From contig FTLJ01000460.1 in assembly GCA_900155495.1 (NCBI GenBank), positions 1 through 54,999 of the forward strand: DNA of 54,999 nt. The letters are read 5' to 3'. The notes under the pieces are model-generated. The model was given only the letters and a program-made list of their open reading frames with translations. It was not told the DNA's origin and ran no database searches. Position 1 is the first letter of the stretch. Every line of letters begins with the position of its first letter. The position numbers and the translations under genes are program-made. The stretch comes from Porogramme epimiltina. Its lineage: Eukaryota; Basidiomycota; Agaricomycetes; Polyporales; Polyporaceae. Below, piece by piece: positions 43,733-53,482 of the stretch.

Positions 43733-46057
43733 ATGCGTCTCCTGAACACGCACACTGGGGAATTCGAAGACGAGACCCGAGGCCCCAAACCGGACAAATA
43801 CGCGATTCTGTCTCATTGTTGGGCCAAGGATCCTCTAGAGCCTCCAGATCTCACGTACCAGGACGTGTTGGGTATCCAGGCTCAGGTCCGGGCTGAACGG
43901 ACTCAAAACCCCGATCTCCCCCCCGATGAGGTTCTCGCCCGACTTCCCTCCAAGATCCGCGGGTGCTGCCAGCGCGCGCGGGAGGACGATATTGCTTTCG
44001 CCTGGGTCGATTCTTGTTGCATCGACAAGACGAGCAGTGCTGAGTTGACGGAAGCGATCAACTCGATGTACAAGTGGTACGCCGAGGCCACGGTGTGCTA
44101 CGCTTTCCTCGCCGACGTCACTCCCCTCACGGACACCGCTCCCCTCTCGGACACCACCACCCTCTCGGACACAGCTTCCCTCGCAGAAGCTGCTTCCTTC
44201 TCGGACACAGCTTCCCTCCCGGAGACCGCTTCCCTCCCGGATACGGCTTCCCTCCCGGAAGTCGCTCCCCTTCCAGATGCCGCTCCTGAGACGGACGTCA
44301 CTCCTCTCCTAGGTGTTGCCCCTCCCCCGGACGTCGCCTCAGAATATGATCAGCCTCACAATCTTCATCCCCGCTCAATCACTTGCTCGACCTTTCGTGA
44401 AAGCAGATGGTTCACACGCTGCTGGACTCTCCAAGAGCTCATTGCTCCCAAGACCCTCCTCTTTTTCGCCGCCGACTGGTCCATGATCGGCGGAAAACGC
44501 GAGCTTGCGGCTGTCATCGAGGGAATCACCGGCATCGATACTAGTGTTTTATGCTACGAGCAGCAACTGAACAAAGTCAGCGTTGCGAGGCGGATGTGCT
44601 GGGCATCGAAAAGGACTGCGACTCGCCCAGAGGATGAAGCCTATTCGCTCATAGGTATATTCGACGTCAAGATGCCCGTCATATATGGCGAGGGTTCCAG
44701 GATTGCCTTCCTTCGCCTCCAGGAGGAGATCCTCCGGTCTATCCCAGATCAAAGCATCTTCGCATGGGATCTAGATCCCTCTATCCCCACTGATGCCGAG
44801 GCGACCGCAAATGCGCGACTCCTGCTTGCACCTTCACCCGCGTCATTTTCGCGCTCAGGTTCTGTGGAGTCCGCTCCATTTGCTCAGATCCTCGAGGCAT
44901 TCCCTATCTACTCATTTACACCCAATGGTGTTCATGCTGCCCTCCCTCTCCTTCCGTTCGAGCTATTGTATGCTCGTGACCCATTCCAAACTTTGGACCT
45001 TCCGGCCGAACTGGAGAACCTGGACCTACATATCAAGCATTTCCGTCTACTCATGCGCTTCGTCGGGCTGCCTTCAAACATCAGCCTCCTACCGTTAACA
45101 TGCAAGGACGGCGACGGAAACGATTCGTGTTCATCCCGGCTCGCACTTGTGGTCAAGACTACTGACCCCTTAGCCGAAGTGGACCAAACACATTTACGAG
45201 AAACCAAAGACCGCAAGTCCAGAGTCGCACATCTCGAGCTGGTGGCCTTCCCTACAGGGGATATAGACACGAATTCTGATCAGCCCTATGTCTCCACTGC
45301 AACTTGTACACCGCCACGGTTATCACGTCTCATCCGGTTGCCAGAGAATTCTATCGCCACGTGGTTCAATAGGTGGAGCAACCTGTTCACGATCAAAACT
45401 CTGGATTCTTACATTCCATACCATCCGTCTACTCTGCGATCACGTCCCGACTACGTCCCCATTACTCTGCATGCCATGCGGTCACAAGATCGTAGTGGGG
45501 CGTTCCTTGTAATCACCCCAGAGGGGCATCCACTTCCTATGTTCTCCACTATACCCTCTCCGTCTCGTCGAGTTGACGAGGGTGGCGACAACTTGAACTC
45601 CAAGGAGGTTGTAGGAATCGTTCACGCCCCCTTCCCCTTATCACCCTTCCTCCACCTACACTCCGATGCAGACGTGTCCTCGCAGTCCCTGGTCAGTTGC
45701 GGTGCGAGCGATGAACACCAGGCCCAGTTTTTGGCACAAGTACCTGCTTGTGCGGAAGATCACTACACTGGCAACATCAAGCTTAGGACGGCCTTCTGGG
45801 TCACCGTGGGCCTGCTTTGGCTGGCTGTTGTCTTGAGACTTTCCATTATGTCGCACGAAATCAACTTCACTCCCTTCTTTGTCTTTGTTCTTTTGATGGT
45901 CGCTGGGTATATCTCCGACCGTTATTTAGGTACGGTTGAGTCTCTGTTCCTCCGGAAGCCGAAGTTCGGTCGTTGGTCATATATCCTTTGCATTATCGTC
46001 GTGGCGTTGCATAAGAGGCTGTACTCAGGCCATAAGTACCAGAAGCTGGGTGCATAA
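43733..46057 (+). CDS. HET-domain protein D with internal repeat and C-terminal membrane module
   Basis: Single coding exon, 774 aa. HET motifs: YAILSHCWAKDP, FAWVDSCCIDKTSSAELTE, WFTRCWTLQELIAPKTLLFF, RPEDEAYSLIGIFDVKMP and VIYGEG. Directly after CYAFLADV the protein carries an insertion of about 75 residues made of hexapeptide repeats of the form (D/E)TASLP; paralogues B and E have a short variable loop there. The extension matches B and E: LLLAPSPASFSRSGSVE, YSFTPNGVHAALPLLPFELL, LALVVKTTD, YIPYHPSTLRSRPDY and AFLVITPEGHPLP. The C-terminal module starts VPACAEDHYTG and has helices LRTAFWVTVGLLWLAVVLRL and FFVFVLLMVAGYI. Function as for the family; the effect of the insertion on activity is unknown. 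Confidence 0.93.
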   Translation: MRLLNTHTGEFEDETRGPKPDKYAILSHCWAKDPLEPPDLTYQDVLGIQAQVRAERTQNPDLPPDEVLARLPSKIRGCCQRAREDDIAFAWVDSCCIDKTSSAELTEAINSMYKWYAEATVCYAFLADVTPLTDTAPLSDTTTLSDTASLAEAASFSDTASLPETASLPDTASLPEVAPLPDAAPETDVTPLLGVAPPPDVASEYDQPHNLHPRSITCSTFRESRWFTRCWTLQELIAPKTLLFFAADWSMIGGKRELAAVIEGITGIDTSVLCYEQQLNKVSVARRMCWASKRTATRPEDEAYSLIGIFDVKMPVIYGEGSRIAFLRLQEEILRSIPDQSIFAWDLDPSIPTDAEATANARLLLAPSPASFSRSGSVESAPFAQILEAFPIYSFTPNGVHAALPLLPFELLYARDPFQTLDLPAELENLDLHIKHFRLLMRFVGLPSNISLLPLTCKDGDGNDSCSSRLALVVKTTDPLAEVDQTHLRETKDRKSRVAHLELVAFPTGDIDTNSDQPYVSTATCTPPRLSRLIRLPENSIATWFNRWSNLFTIKTLDSYIPYHPSTLRSRPDYVPITLHAMRSQDRSGAFLVITPEGHPLPMFSTIPSPSRRVDEGGDNLNSKEVVGIVHAPFPLSPFLHLHSDADVSSQSLVSCGASDEHQAQFLAQVPACAEDHYTGNIKLRTAFWVTVGLLWLAVVLRLSIMSHEINFTPFFVFVLLMVAGYISDRYLGTVESLFLRKPKFGRWSYILCIIVVALHKRLYSGHKYQKLGA
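44114..44343 (+). repeat. 18-nt minisatellite inside HET-D
   Basis: About eleven imperfect 18-nt units (for example GACACAGCTTCCCTCCCG) encode hexapeptides such as TAPLSD, TASLPE, TASLPD and VAPLPD. All units are multiples of three, so the HET-D frame stays open. The array sits between the CYAFLADV and SRWFTRCWTLQEL motifs, inside the HET domain. Unit identity is highest in the middle of the array. Confidence 0.9.
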
Positions 46058-46215
46058 CTTTCACGGAGTATCGGATAGTACGGTGATTATGTGCATGTAG
46101 CAGACTGTAGCACTACTGACACCAAAAGCTATATCAAAGTATAGTAGCGTTGCTTCCCGATACGATACTGAAAACTGAGCTAGGGTCCCTGCCACACACC
46201 AGGGATTTTCCATCT

Positions 46216-46900
46216 AGGCGCGCCAAAGCGGCGGGGGAAGCCCTCAGCGCACTTACCCGCACCTCGCCCGGCGAGCACGTACCACGTACCGCGCGCACCC
46301 ACGACCGCCACCACGCGCGGCAGCTCGGCGTCCTCGCCCCCCTGCCCGTCCCCATGCGTCACACTCCCTGGGGAGAGCCAAACCGGGTCCCGCGTCAGCC
46401 CTTCTTCTCCAACTCAGGCCCTCCCTCCGCCGATTAAGCTCCTGCCGCGTCCACTGCCAACAGAGCTGTCGTCTCTGAAGCGCTTCTGCCCTCCCGAGCA
46501 ACATCGAAAACCGCGCCCCGCCTAGCGTGGGGTATGAGCAGGGAAAGCGCGAGCGGCGAGCCTCACCCCGCCCCCGCCCCTAGATCTCGTCATATTCGAT
46601 GCCAAAGACAGGCACGCTGGGGAAGTCGAACCAGCTGCTGCTGTGTTTCAGAGACCTGCGCCGCCGCTTGGTAGTGACGGGAAAAGGTGCATGCAGAGGG
46701 AGGGGGAAAGAGTTGAGGTCGGTGCGTTCTGGACTTGGGCGTGGAGGCAATGGGGGACAAGGTAAGGAGCGAAGGAGTGGGTGCGACGCCGGGGGGCATG
46801 CAGACGAGAATGAGAAGGAAGACGACGAGGAAACGGGCCTGGGGGCGGTGGAGGACAGGGACTCGGATCCGAGAAGGTGAGATAAGCGCGCACTGCCCCC
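46216..46900 (-). pseudogene. Truncated copy of the gene 3' end at the right window edge
   Basis: DNA from about 46216 to 46690 aligns with 54385-54900. Shared anchors are GCGCCAAAGCGGC, CCACGCGCGGCAGCTCGGCG, CCTCCCTCCGCCGAT(T/C)AAGC, CGCGCCCCGCC/CGCGCGCCGCT, and AGTCGAACCAG(C/T)TGCTGCTG. On the minus strand it encodes TFSRHYQAAAQVSE and, in another frame, SSSWFDFPS, matching FSRHRTAAPHG and SSNWFDFLS of the other copy. The frame changes between them, and the CDS is shortened by deletions, so this is a duplicated, non-functional fragment. It lies about 160 bp after HET-D, in the same convergent arrangement as the intact gene has with HET-F. Confidence 0.75.
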
Positions 46901-47903
46901 ACCGCGAGCTGCGGAAGAGCCGGAAGAGCGACGGGGCGGCACGGGGTGTGGGACAGGATGGGCCTAAGTTCTGGGCCGGGTGCGAGGGCAATGAAAAGGG
47001 TGAGAGGAAGATGTTGTCATTTCACGAGGCTCCTTCGTATAAGTCAGCGCCTTTTGGGCGCGTATTGGCAACTGTGAGGAGGTATTGACCAATACTAGCC
47101 GCTTACTATCAGAACATGTTAATAGGAGTGTTGGCGCCCATGTCAGTATCTATTGAAGCACATACCTCCATGGACTCCCTCTAAATCCCCCAGTGAACTA
47201 TATCTGTGAATCACTAATCGACTGGTTTCTTCATAGCACACTTTTGTTGAGGCACGCCACGTGTGTAGAATCGCACGAACAGATCGGTCATTTAGTAGGC
47301 GCCCGCCCTGCGACCGTTCTGTTCGTTCACCCCTTCCTCCGACTCATCTCAATGGGATGACATTATAACGGGCGCTCACCACTGTCCTATACGCTCCCTT
47401 TCCCGCCGCACTGCGTCTGGTGAGTTCCCCTAAATGTCCGGCTTTGGTCTCTAAGCACAGATGAGTAGTCCAACGAACCTCCCCCCTCCTTCCCAATATT
47501 CAGTCCCCATCTATACCCCCTATCACCACAAAGAGCCTGCCAAGACTTGTATACATCTACTTCTGAACCACATCAGAGCCACGGGTACATCGCCCCCCTC
47601 CTTCAACCACAATGCAGCCAGCCTCAAATCCGGGTACAATCGAAAAGCGCCCGGCCACGCACCATGTAAACAGCCTATATAGCGTTCTTGAAGTGCCTAC
47701 AGATATCAGATTTAGACTCCTAATATAAGGCATGCTGTAAGCGATTGTATAGTCCCCTAGCATGTCCAGTGCAAGTTACTCATCTCCACAAAAGACATTT
47801 CGTGTTCTGAGGAGAAAGTTCACAGGTGTCAACTCAATGTCACCGCCTACCGGGATCAAAGCGCCTAGGCGTCTGCATACACCGCCATGAGGCTCAGTTC
47901 ACG
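46901..47903. other. Spacer upstream of HET-E
   Basis: Contains the second copy of the short repeat (47266-47308) and otherwise no supported gene. The last ~80 bases lead into the HET-E promoter. Confidence 0.45.
47266..47308. repeat. Short dispersed repeat, copy b
   Basis: Partner of 26478-26521; shares GAATCGCACGAA, ATCGG, GTAG and GCGCCCG in the same order. Function unknown. Confidence 0.45.
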
Positions 47904-48060
47904 TTTATAACGTGTTCGCCCTTCGACAACTGCTGCCTCGACGTCGCCTCGCCTCTGCTCTCCTTCTGTTACTCCTATCGAGCTCTTCGTCCCTTTCATA
48001 ATCGTAAGCTTGGATTAGATGTTTGTGAAGTTCTAAACCCCCTAATCTATTCCTCCCCAG
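47904..48060 (+). promoter_or_regulatory. HET-E TATA-like box and 5'UTR intron
   Basis: TTTATAA at 47904-47910 is followed by CGTGTTCGCCC, as in HET-B and HET-D. A 5'UTR intron runs from 48004 (TAATC|GTAAGC) to 48060 (CCCCAG), seven bases before the ATG. Confidence 0.7.
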
Positions 48061-48067
48061 TCCAACA

Positions 48068-50924
48068 ATGCGTCTGATTGACACATACACGGGGGAATTC
48101 CACGACTTACAACGACCGGAACTGGTGAAGTACGCGATCCTATCACACTGTTGGGCCAGGCATCCTCCAGAGCTCCCGGAGCATTCGTACCAGGACGTGC
48201 TGGCGATCCAGACCCAGGTCCAAGCTGAGCGAACTCAAAACCCCGATCTTCCTCACAATGAGGTTCTCACCCGACTTCCCCCGAAGATACGTGGGTGCTG
48301 CCAACGTGCGCGGGAGGATAATATCCCTTTTGCCTGGGTAGACTCTTGTTGCATCGACAAGACGAGCAGCGCCGAGTTGACGGAAGCGATCAACTCGATG
48401 TTCAAGTGGTACGCTCAGGCCGCGGTGTGTTACGCTTTCCTCGCCGACGTTCGCCTTGAGTATGATCCGCTCCACCGCTCCACCTCCGACTCAACCTTTC
48501 GCAGAAGCATTTGGTTCAAGCGATGTTGGACTCTTCAGGAGCTGATTGCCCCGGAGACCGTCCTCTTCTTCTCCACCGACTGGTCCATGATAGGTGGAAA
48601 ACACGGCCTTGCAGCTGTCATCGAGGAAATCACCGGCATCGACACCAGTGTCTTATGTCACGAGCGGCCGCTGCAAGATGTCAGTGTTGCAAGGCGGATG
48701 TATTGGGCCTCGAGAAGGATCGCAACCCGTGGGGAGGATGAAGCCTATTCGCTCATGGGTATATTCGACGTCCATATGCCCGTCATCTATGGCGAAGGTC
48801 CCCGAAACGCCTTCCTCCGCCTCCAGGAAGAGATCCTCAAGTCCCTACCGGATCAAAGCATATTCGCATGGGACCTAGATCCATCTGTCCCAGCCGACTC
48901 CGAGGCAATTGCAAATGCGCGACTCCTGCTCGCACCTTCACCTGCGTCATTTTTTCGCTCGGGCTCTGTAGAATCCTCCAGAAGTACCTGCATCTCATAC
49001 GACGATCAATTCCCTGTTTATTTATTCACCCCTCATGGTGTCCGTGTCGCCCTACCTTTCCTTCCACTGGAGCTATTGTATACTCTTCGTCCATTTCAGA
49101 CTCTCGACTTCTTCTTTCCGGGAAGGCTCAATAACTCCAACGCCAGGTCCAGCACTCGCAGACATGATCCCTCTCAACTTTTTCGCTTCTTCCGGCTCCC
49201 TGCGAACATTAGTCTTATACCGCTAGCATGCGTAGATCGTCAAGGAGGCGGCTCCCGTTCGTCCGACTTGCTCGCGCTTTTGCTAAAGACTACGGATGCC
49301 ATAGCAGAGGCAAACCAAGCACTTGCACGACTGAGTGGGGGGCCTGGATGCGGCGTCTCACGTCTCGAGCTAGTGGCATTCCCTACAGAAGGCCTGAATA
49401 TGAACACCGATCAACCTTTCGAAGTTCGTTCTACTGCAAATCCGGCATCACAACATTTGTCACGTGTGGTCCGCCTGCCAGAGGATTCCGTGCGCAATTG
49501 GTTCCGGGGGTACTTCATGTCGACAATCAAAACCTTTAACTCTTATATTCCATACCGTCCGTCTATGCTGCAGCCGTCTTCCGACCACATGCCTACTACC
49601 GTGTATGCTATGCAATCACGAAAAAACCGGCTTGGGGCAAGGACATTCCTCGTAATCACCCCCGAAGCACCCCCAGGTGACCCTCCCCCCACGTTCTCCG
49701 CCTTCCCTCCTCCCCACCAAGTCTCTGGTGGTAGCAACAATTCCGAAGCTGAAGCCGTCATTCATAGCCCCTTCCCCTTATCACCATTCCTCCGCAGGGT
49801 GCCAAACCCCGACGAAGAAATGCCTTCTCAGTCTGAACATAACATTGTGTCGACCAATGCCGGGCGGTGTGCTTTACTAGCAGGGTTGAAGGCAACTTCT
49901 CTCCGGGTGGTATTAGATCCGCGATTATTGCCTCAGATCAGCATCGAGTCTCAAGACGGAAATGCCTTCAATGTGACTATCCTCGACCATACTCCTCTCA
50001 AGTTCCGCATTTTTTTACTCGTCGGTGCGGAGAAAAATATACTCAAACTCAAGGCCATCCCCCAAATAGTATGTACTCCTACAGCTTCACAGTTAGGGCA
50101 CTTCACAGACAATGATTGTATCGCCGATTGAATATCTCCAGCCTATAGTCGGTGTCCCCGGAGCATCGCCACTCGTCCAAGATAACGAGAGCCTGGAGAA
50201 CTCGGAGGATGGATGGGATATAGGAAGCTTCAAGCACACTCCGGAGCTAGGCCCTTATGCACGCCGGCCTTACTTCGACAGCCACCCGATGCCCTCCCCA
50301 TTAGCCGGGGGTTGTGTACGGCCTTGCGAAATTACGCCTCGAACTGTCACCACAAACCTAGAGTTCCGTCAGCAAACTCCGAGCACCAAATTATCCTCCG
50401 CGCCGCTTTCCAATACCCAACTCATTATAAGATGCGACACTCCAGGATCATCGAAATATCCAGCCATAATCACCCTCACCGAGTTTGTCCCCGCCATCGG
50501 AGACGAATCACCGGGCGTCGCTGGGGTCTATGAATTTGGATCGTCAAGCCAAGCCTCCAATAGCAGCAGTGCAAGAAACGAACACAATCAGGCCGTATCT
50601 TTCGCTCGAGTACCTGCTTGTGTAGAGGCGTATTACGCTTACATGGTTTGGGCTAATTTCTTCCTCTTTGTCCTAGTGACTGCAATAGTAGGGGGTTGCT
50701 TTCTTGGAGCGTCTTACTTCTTAGTCTCGACCGCGACTATAAGCCTAGCTTCTGTGGTTGTCTTTTTTGTCGCGATACTAATGATCGTGTTAGTAAGCAT
50801 CCGCCATTTTCGATATGCCGATTTACTATTCTATGACTTGCCGAGGCTCACCCGTTGGCTGTATAACCTTTATATTGTCATCCTGAGTCGATTGTGCGGT
50901 AGGCCGACATATTTCTATGACTAG
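48068..50924 (+). CDS. HET-domain protein E, two exons, C-terminal membrane module
   Basis: Coding exons 48068-50068 and 50142-50924, 927 aa. The intron (GTATGT ... CTCCAG, 73 nt) falls between codons and joins KAIPQI to PIVGVPGAS; without it the frame ends at 50131 and loses the whole C-terminus. HET motifs: YAILSHCWARHP, FAWVDSCCIDKTSSAELTE, WFKRCWTLQELIAPETVLFF, GEDEAYSLMGIFDVHMP and VIYGEG. Extension: LLLAPSPASFFRSGSVE, YLFTPHGVRVALPFLPLELL, YIPYRPSMLQ and TFLVITPEAPP. The ~200-residue region also found in A and C (NVTILDHTPLKFRIFLLV, LIIRCDTPGSSKYPAII) is kept. The tail RVPACVEAYYAY leads into helices FFLFVLVTAIVGGCFLGASY and LASVVVFFVAILMIVLV. It looks like the most complete version of the architecture in this cluster. 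Confidence 0.9.
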
Positions 50925-51460
50925 TCACCCCATTGCCTACCGAATCGACGTCACGGAGGATAGTGTACTATGGCTAGTAACTTGTATACAATAGGCTGTA
51001 GTATTAATATCACACTGCTGTATGCTTTGGCGTAGTGTGTGTGCGCGCAAAGACTGCGTCCTTGTCTTACACAACCGCCCAGGGCCACTGAGACATGACA
51101 TGTATATGTTGAATGCATTTTATAGATAGATATGTAGATGGTGATCTATGGACTCATAACTATTGGAAGTAAGATCATTGAGCTGAAAACGCCCCCTCTG
51201 GCACCGTGTGCGGTTTCCGCCACGTGTGCTGCCACGTGTGCCGCCGTGCGCGCGTATCTAGTAGGCCTTCAAAACTGGCACTGGGACTATGGCCCGGGTC
51301 GTCCGAGTAATTTGAACCACTCCACATTGACCTCTCCTCCATCGCACACCCGACGCCGCCCCAAGGCTGTAGCCTCCCCCAAACTATTAACCATCAGGCA
51401 TGTCTGATATCATTGTGCCTTTCACGATCTAATCCATCCAACTTTAGCCTTGCCAGAGCA
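50925..51460. other. Spacer between HET-E and HET-F
   Basis: Holds the 3' flank of HET-E and the HET-F promoter region, including a repeated CCACGTGTGC near 51220-51240. No TATA box as clear as in B, D and E. A 5'UTR intron probably ends shortly before the ATG, but its donor is not certain. Confidence 0.4.
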
Positions 51461-53482
51461 ATGCGTCTCATCGACACATTCACTGGACGACTCTACATCA
51501 CCGAGCAACCAGAAAAGGAAACATATGCTATTTTATCTCACCGATGGGCAAAGGACCCTCCAGAGCAGTCACTTGACGACATTCTCAAAATCGGGGATGA
51601 AGTGGACAATGCTGAGAGAGAACGGGGACACTCCCTCAACAGAGACGAAATCTTTTCCCGCTTTTCCTACAAGATCCGCAAGTGCTGTGAGCGTGCAAAT
51701 CAGGAGGATATTCGATATGTTTGGGTGGATACCTGCTGTATTGACAAGACGGACAGTGTGGAGTTGACCGAAGCGATCAACTCGATGTTCAAGTGGTACT
51801 CCCAGGCGAAGGTGTGCTATGCTTTCCTTGCCGATGTCACCATCCCTGGGGATAATCCCCTCCGCTGCACCGATCCTGGAGGTACCTTCCGTCGGAGTGA
51901 ATGGTTCAAACGCTGTTGGACTCTTCAAGAACTGATTGCTCCAAGGACCATCCTATTCTTCTCCGCCGACTGGGCCATGATTGGAGGGAAACACAATCTC
52001 GCACGTGTCATCGAGCAAATCACCGGGATCGACACAGAGATTCTGACTCACCGGCTCTCCCTGTCGTCTGTCAGTGTGGCGAAGCGGATGTCTTGGGCAT
52101 CGGATCGCGTCGCGACACGCAAGGAAGATGAAGCCTATTCACTGTTGGGTATATTCAACGTCAATATGACTACCATATATGGGGAAGGCCCCCAGGCCGC
52201 GTTCCTTAGGCTCCAACAAAAGATCCTCAAACTCATACCGGACCAGAGCATTTTCGCATGGGACATAGATCGTTCCGTTCTCAGTGACAAGAGCATTGCG
52301 GAAGCGCGCCTCCTGCTCGCCCCTTCCCCCTCATCGTTTTCTAGTGGAGGATCTATCGAGACTATCCCAATATCGAACTACTTTGATGGCGTTCGGTTGC
52401 CCGTGTACTCGATCACTCCAAACGGCATCCACGTAGAACTACCTTTTATTCCATCCGAAGCGTCCCTCAACGGATACCGCGGCAAATCCTGCAGCTCCTT
52501 CATGTCCTCAAATTTCAAGTTGTCCTCAATAGAACGTTTGCGTACTATCTCAAATTGGTGCATTGTCCCTCTGGCATGCCGGGCCAGGGGACACAGCGCA
52601 AACGACGATGGCCATTCTTCCTTGCTCGCGCTCGTCCTTCAGAATCCTCATGCCGTAGCGGAACTTCCATCAGAATCCTCACAATACACCAGGATCGTCG
52701 AGCCCGTGTACATGCCTAAGCCTTACGGCCCGACGGGCCCTCCGGTTCACTGGACACCTCAATATTCACTATCCCGAGTCATTCGTCTATCAAAGTGTGC
52801 AGAATCCTCATGGCGAAAGAAGAAGCCGTCCACCGCTTTTTTCTATATTGCACATCGCCCGTCGATGCTGCCACCACTACAATTCAGGCCCATCATGTGT
52901 TCCACAGCCACAGAATCTGGAAGCGAGCAAAATGCATTCCTTGTAATCATGCGCACAACACAAACAACCCACGAGCATTCGATCTCGGTATCTCCTCCGG
53001 CGTCCTCCCTTTCCGACAATACCAACCCCGAGTCAGGGGCAGTGACTAAGCCTACATCAGCGCTCGCTCACTATCCTTATCATTTGTTGCCATTCTCCGA
53101 TAAGCCACACTCTCCTAGTATCGCTGGCCTTCTTATACCACCAAGTCTTGCATCGATAAAGGACGGAGTGCAGGTGCTATCCGTTGAACGTCTTAAAAGG
53201 CGCCTTAAATTCCACACACGAGCCCGAAGAGCGGCAAAGATTTATATTTTGCTCTCTTTCATGATTCCTTTCAATCTACTATGGATAGTTTTATTTGCAT
53301 TCGTTCCTACCTACGTAGTTATTTCCATCATTTCAACGTTCTTGGTAGTGTACATGAGCGCTTGTATGGTTAGACCACCAGCTGGCATGGCTAGTCGACA
53401 TCCTTTAATTCCTCGGTTAGTATCCCGTTGGGCTGCTGCACTTTACTGGGCCTTACTTTCAACTGATGAGCACTTGTACTAA
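51461..53482 (+). CDS. HET-domain protein F with C-terminal membrane module
   Basis: Single coding exon, 673 aa from the ATG at 51461 (MRLIDTFTGRLY); the 16 upstream codons in frame are likely 5'UTR. HET motifs: YAILSHRWAKDP, YVWVDTCCIDKTDSVELTE, WFKRCWTLQELIAPRTILFF, VATRKEDEAYSLLGIFNVN and TIYGEG. The extension is more divergent but keeps LLLAPSPSSFSSGGSIE, YSITPNGIHVELPFIP, IVPLACRA, FYIAHRPSMLP and AFLVIM. The C-terminal hydrophobic hairpin is IYILLSFMIPFNLLWIVLFA and VVISIISTFLVVYMSACMV. By eye it is the most distant member; it converges on the partial gene at the right edge. Confidence 0.93.
   Translation: MRLIDTFTGRLYITEQPEKETYAILSHRWAKDPPEQSLDDILKIGDEVDNAERERGHSLNRDEIFSRFSYKIRKCCERANQEDIRYVWVDTCCIDKTDSVELTEAINSMFKWYSQAKVCYAFLADVTIPGDNPLRCTDPGGTFRRSEWFKRCWTLQELIAPRTILFFSADWAMIGGKHNLARVIEQITGIDTEILTHRLSLSSVSVAKRMSWASDRVATRKEDEAYSLLGIFNVNMTTIYGEGPQAAFLRLQQKILKLIPDQSIFAWDIDRSVLSDKSIAEARLLLAPSPSSFSSGGSIETIPISNYFDGVRLPVYSITPNGIHVELPFIPSEASLNGYRGKSCSSFMSSNFKLSSIERLRTISNWCIVPLACRARGHSANDDGHSSLLALVLQNPHAVAELPSESSQYTRIVEPVYMPKPYGPTGPPVHWTPQYSLSRVIRLSKCAESSWRKKKPSTAFFYIAHRPSMLPPLQFRPIMCSTATESGSEQNAFLVIMRTTQTTHEHSISVSPPASSLSDNTNPESGAVTKPTSALAHYPYHLLPFSDKPHSPSIAGLLIPPSLASIKDGVQVLSVERLKRRLKFHTRARRAAKIYILLSFMIPFNLLWIVLFAFVPTYVVISIISTFLVVYMSACMVRPPAGMASRHPLIPRLVSRWAAALYWALLSTDEHLY

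Noticed and set aside
44098..44301. 67-codon antisense frame of SGREAV-type repeats
   Set aside because: It is the reverse reading of the HET-D minisatellite.
46580..47088. Several overlapping frames around 46.6-47.1 kb on both strands
   Set aside because: They overlap a decayed duplicate of the edge gene; none is open over the homologous region.
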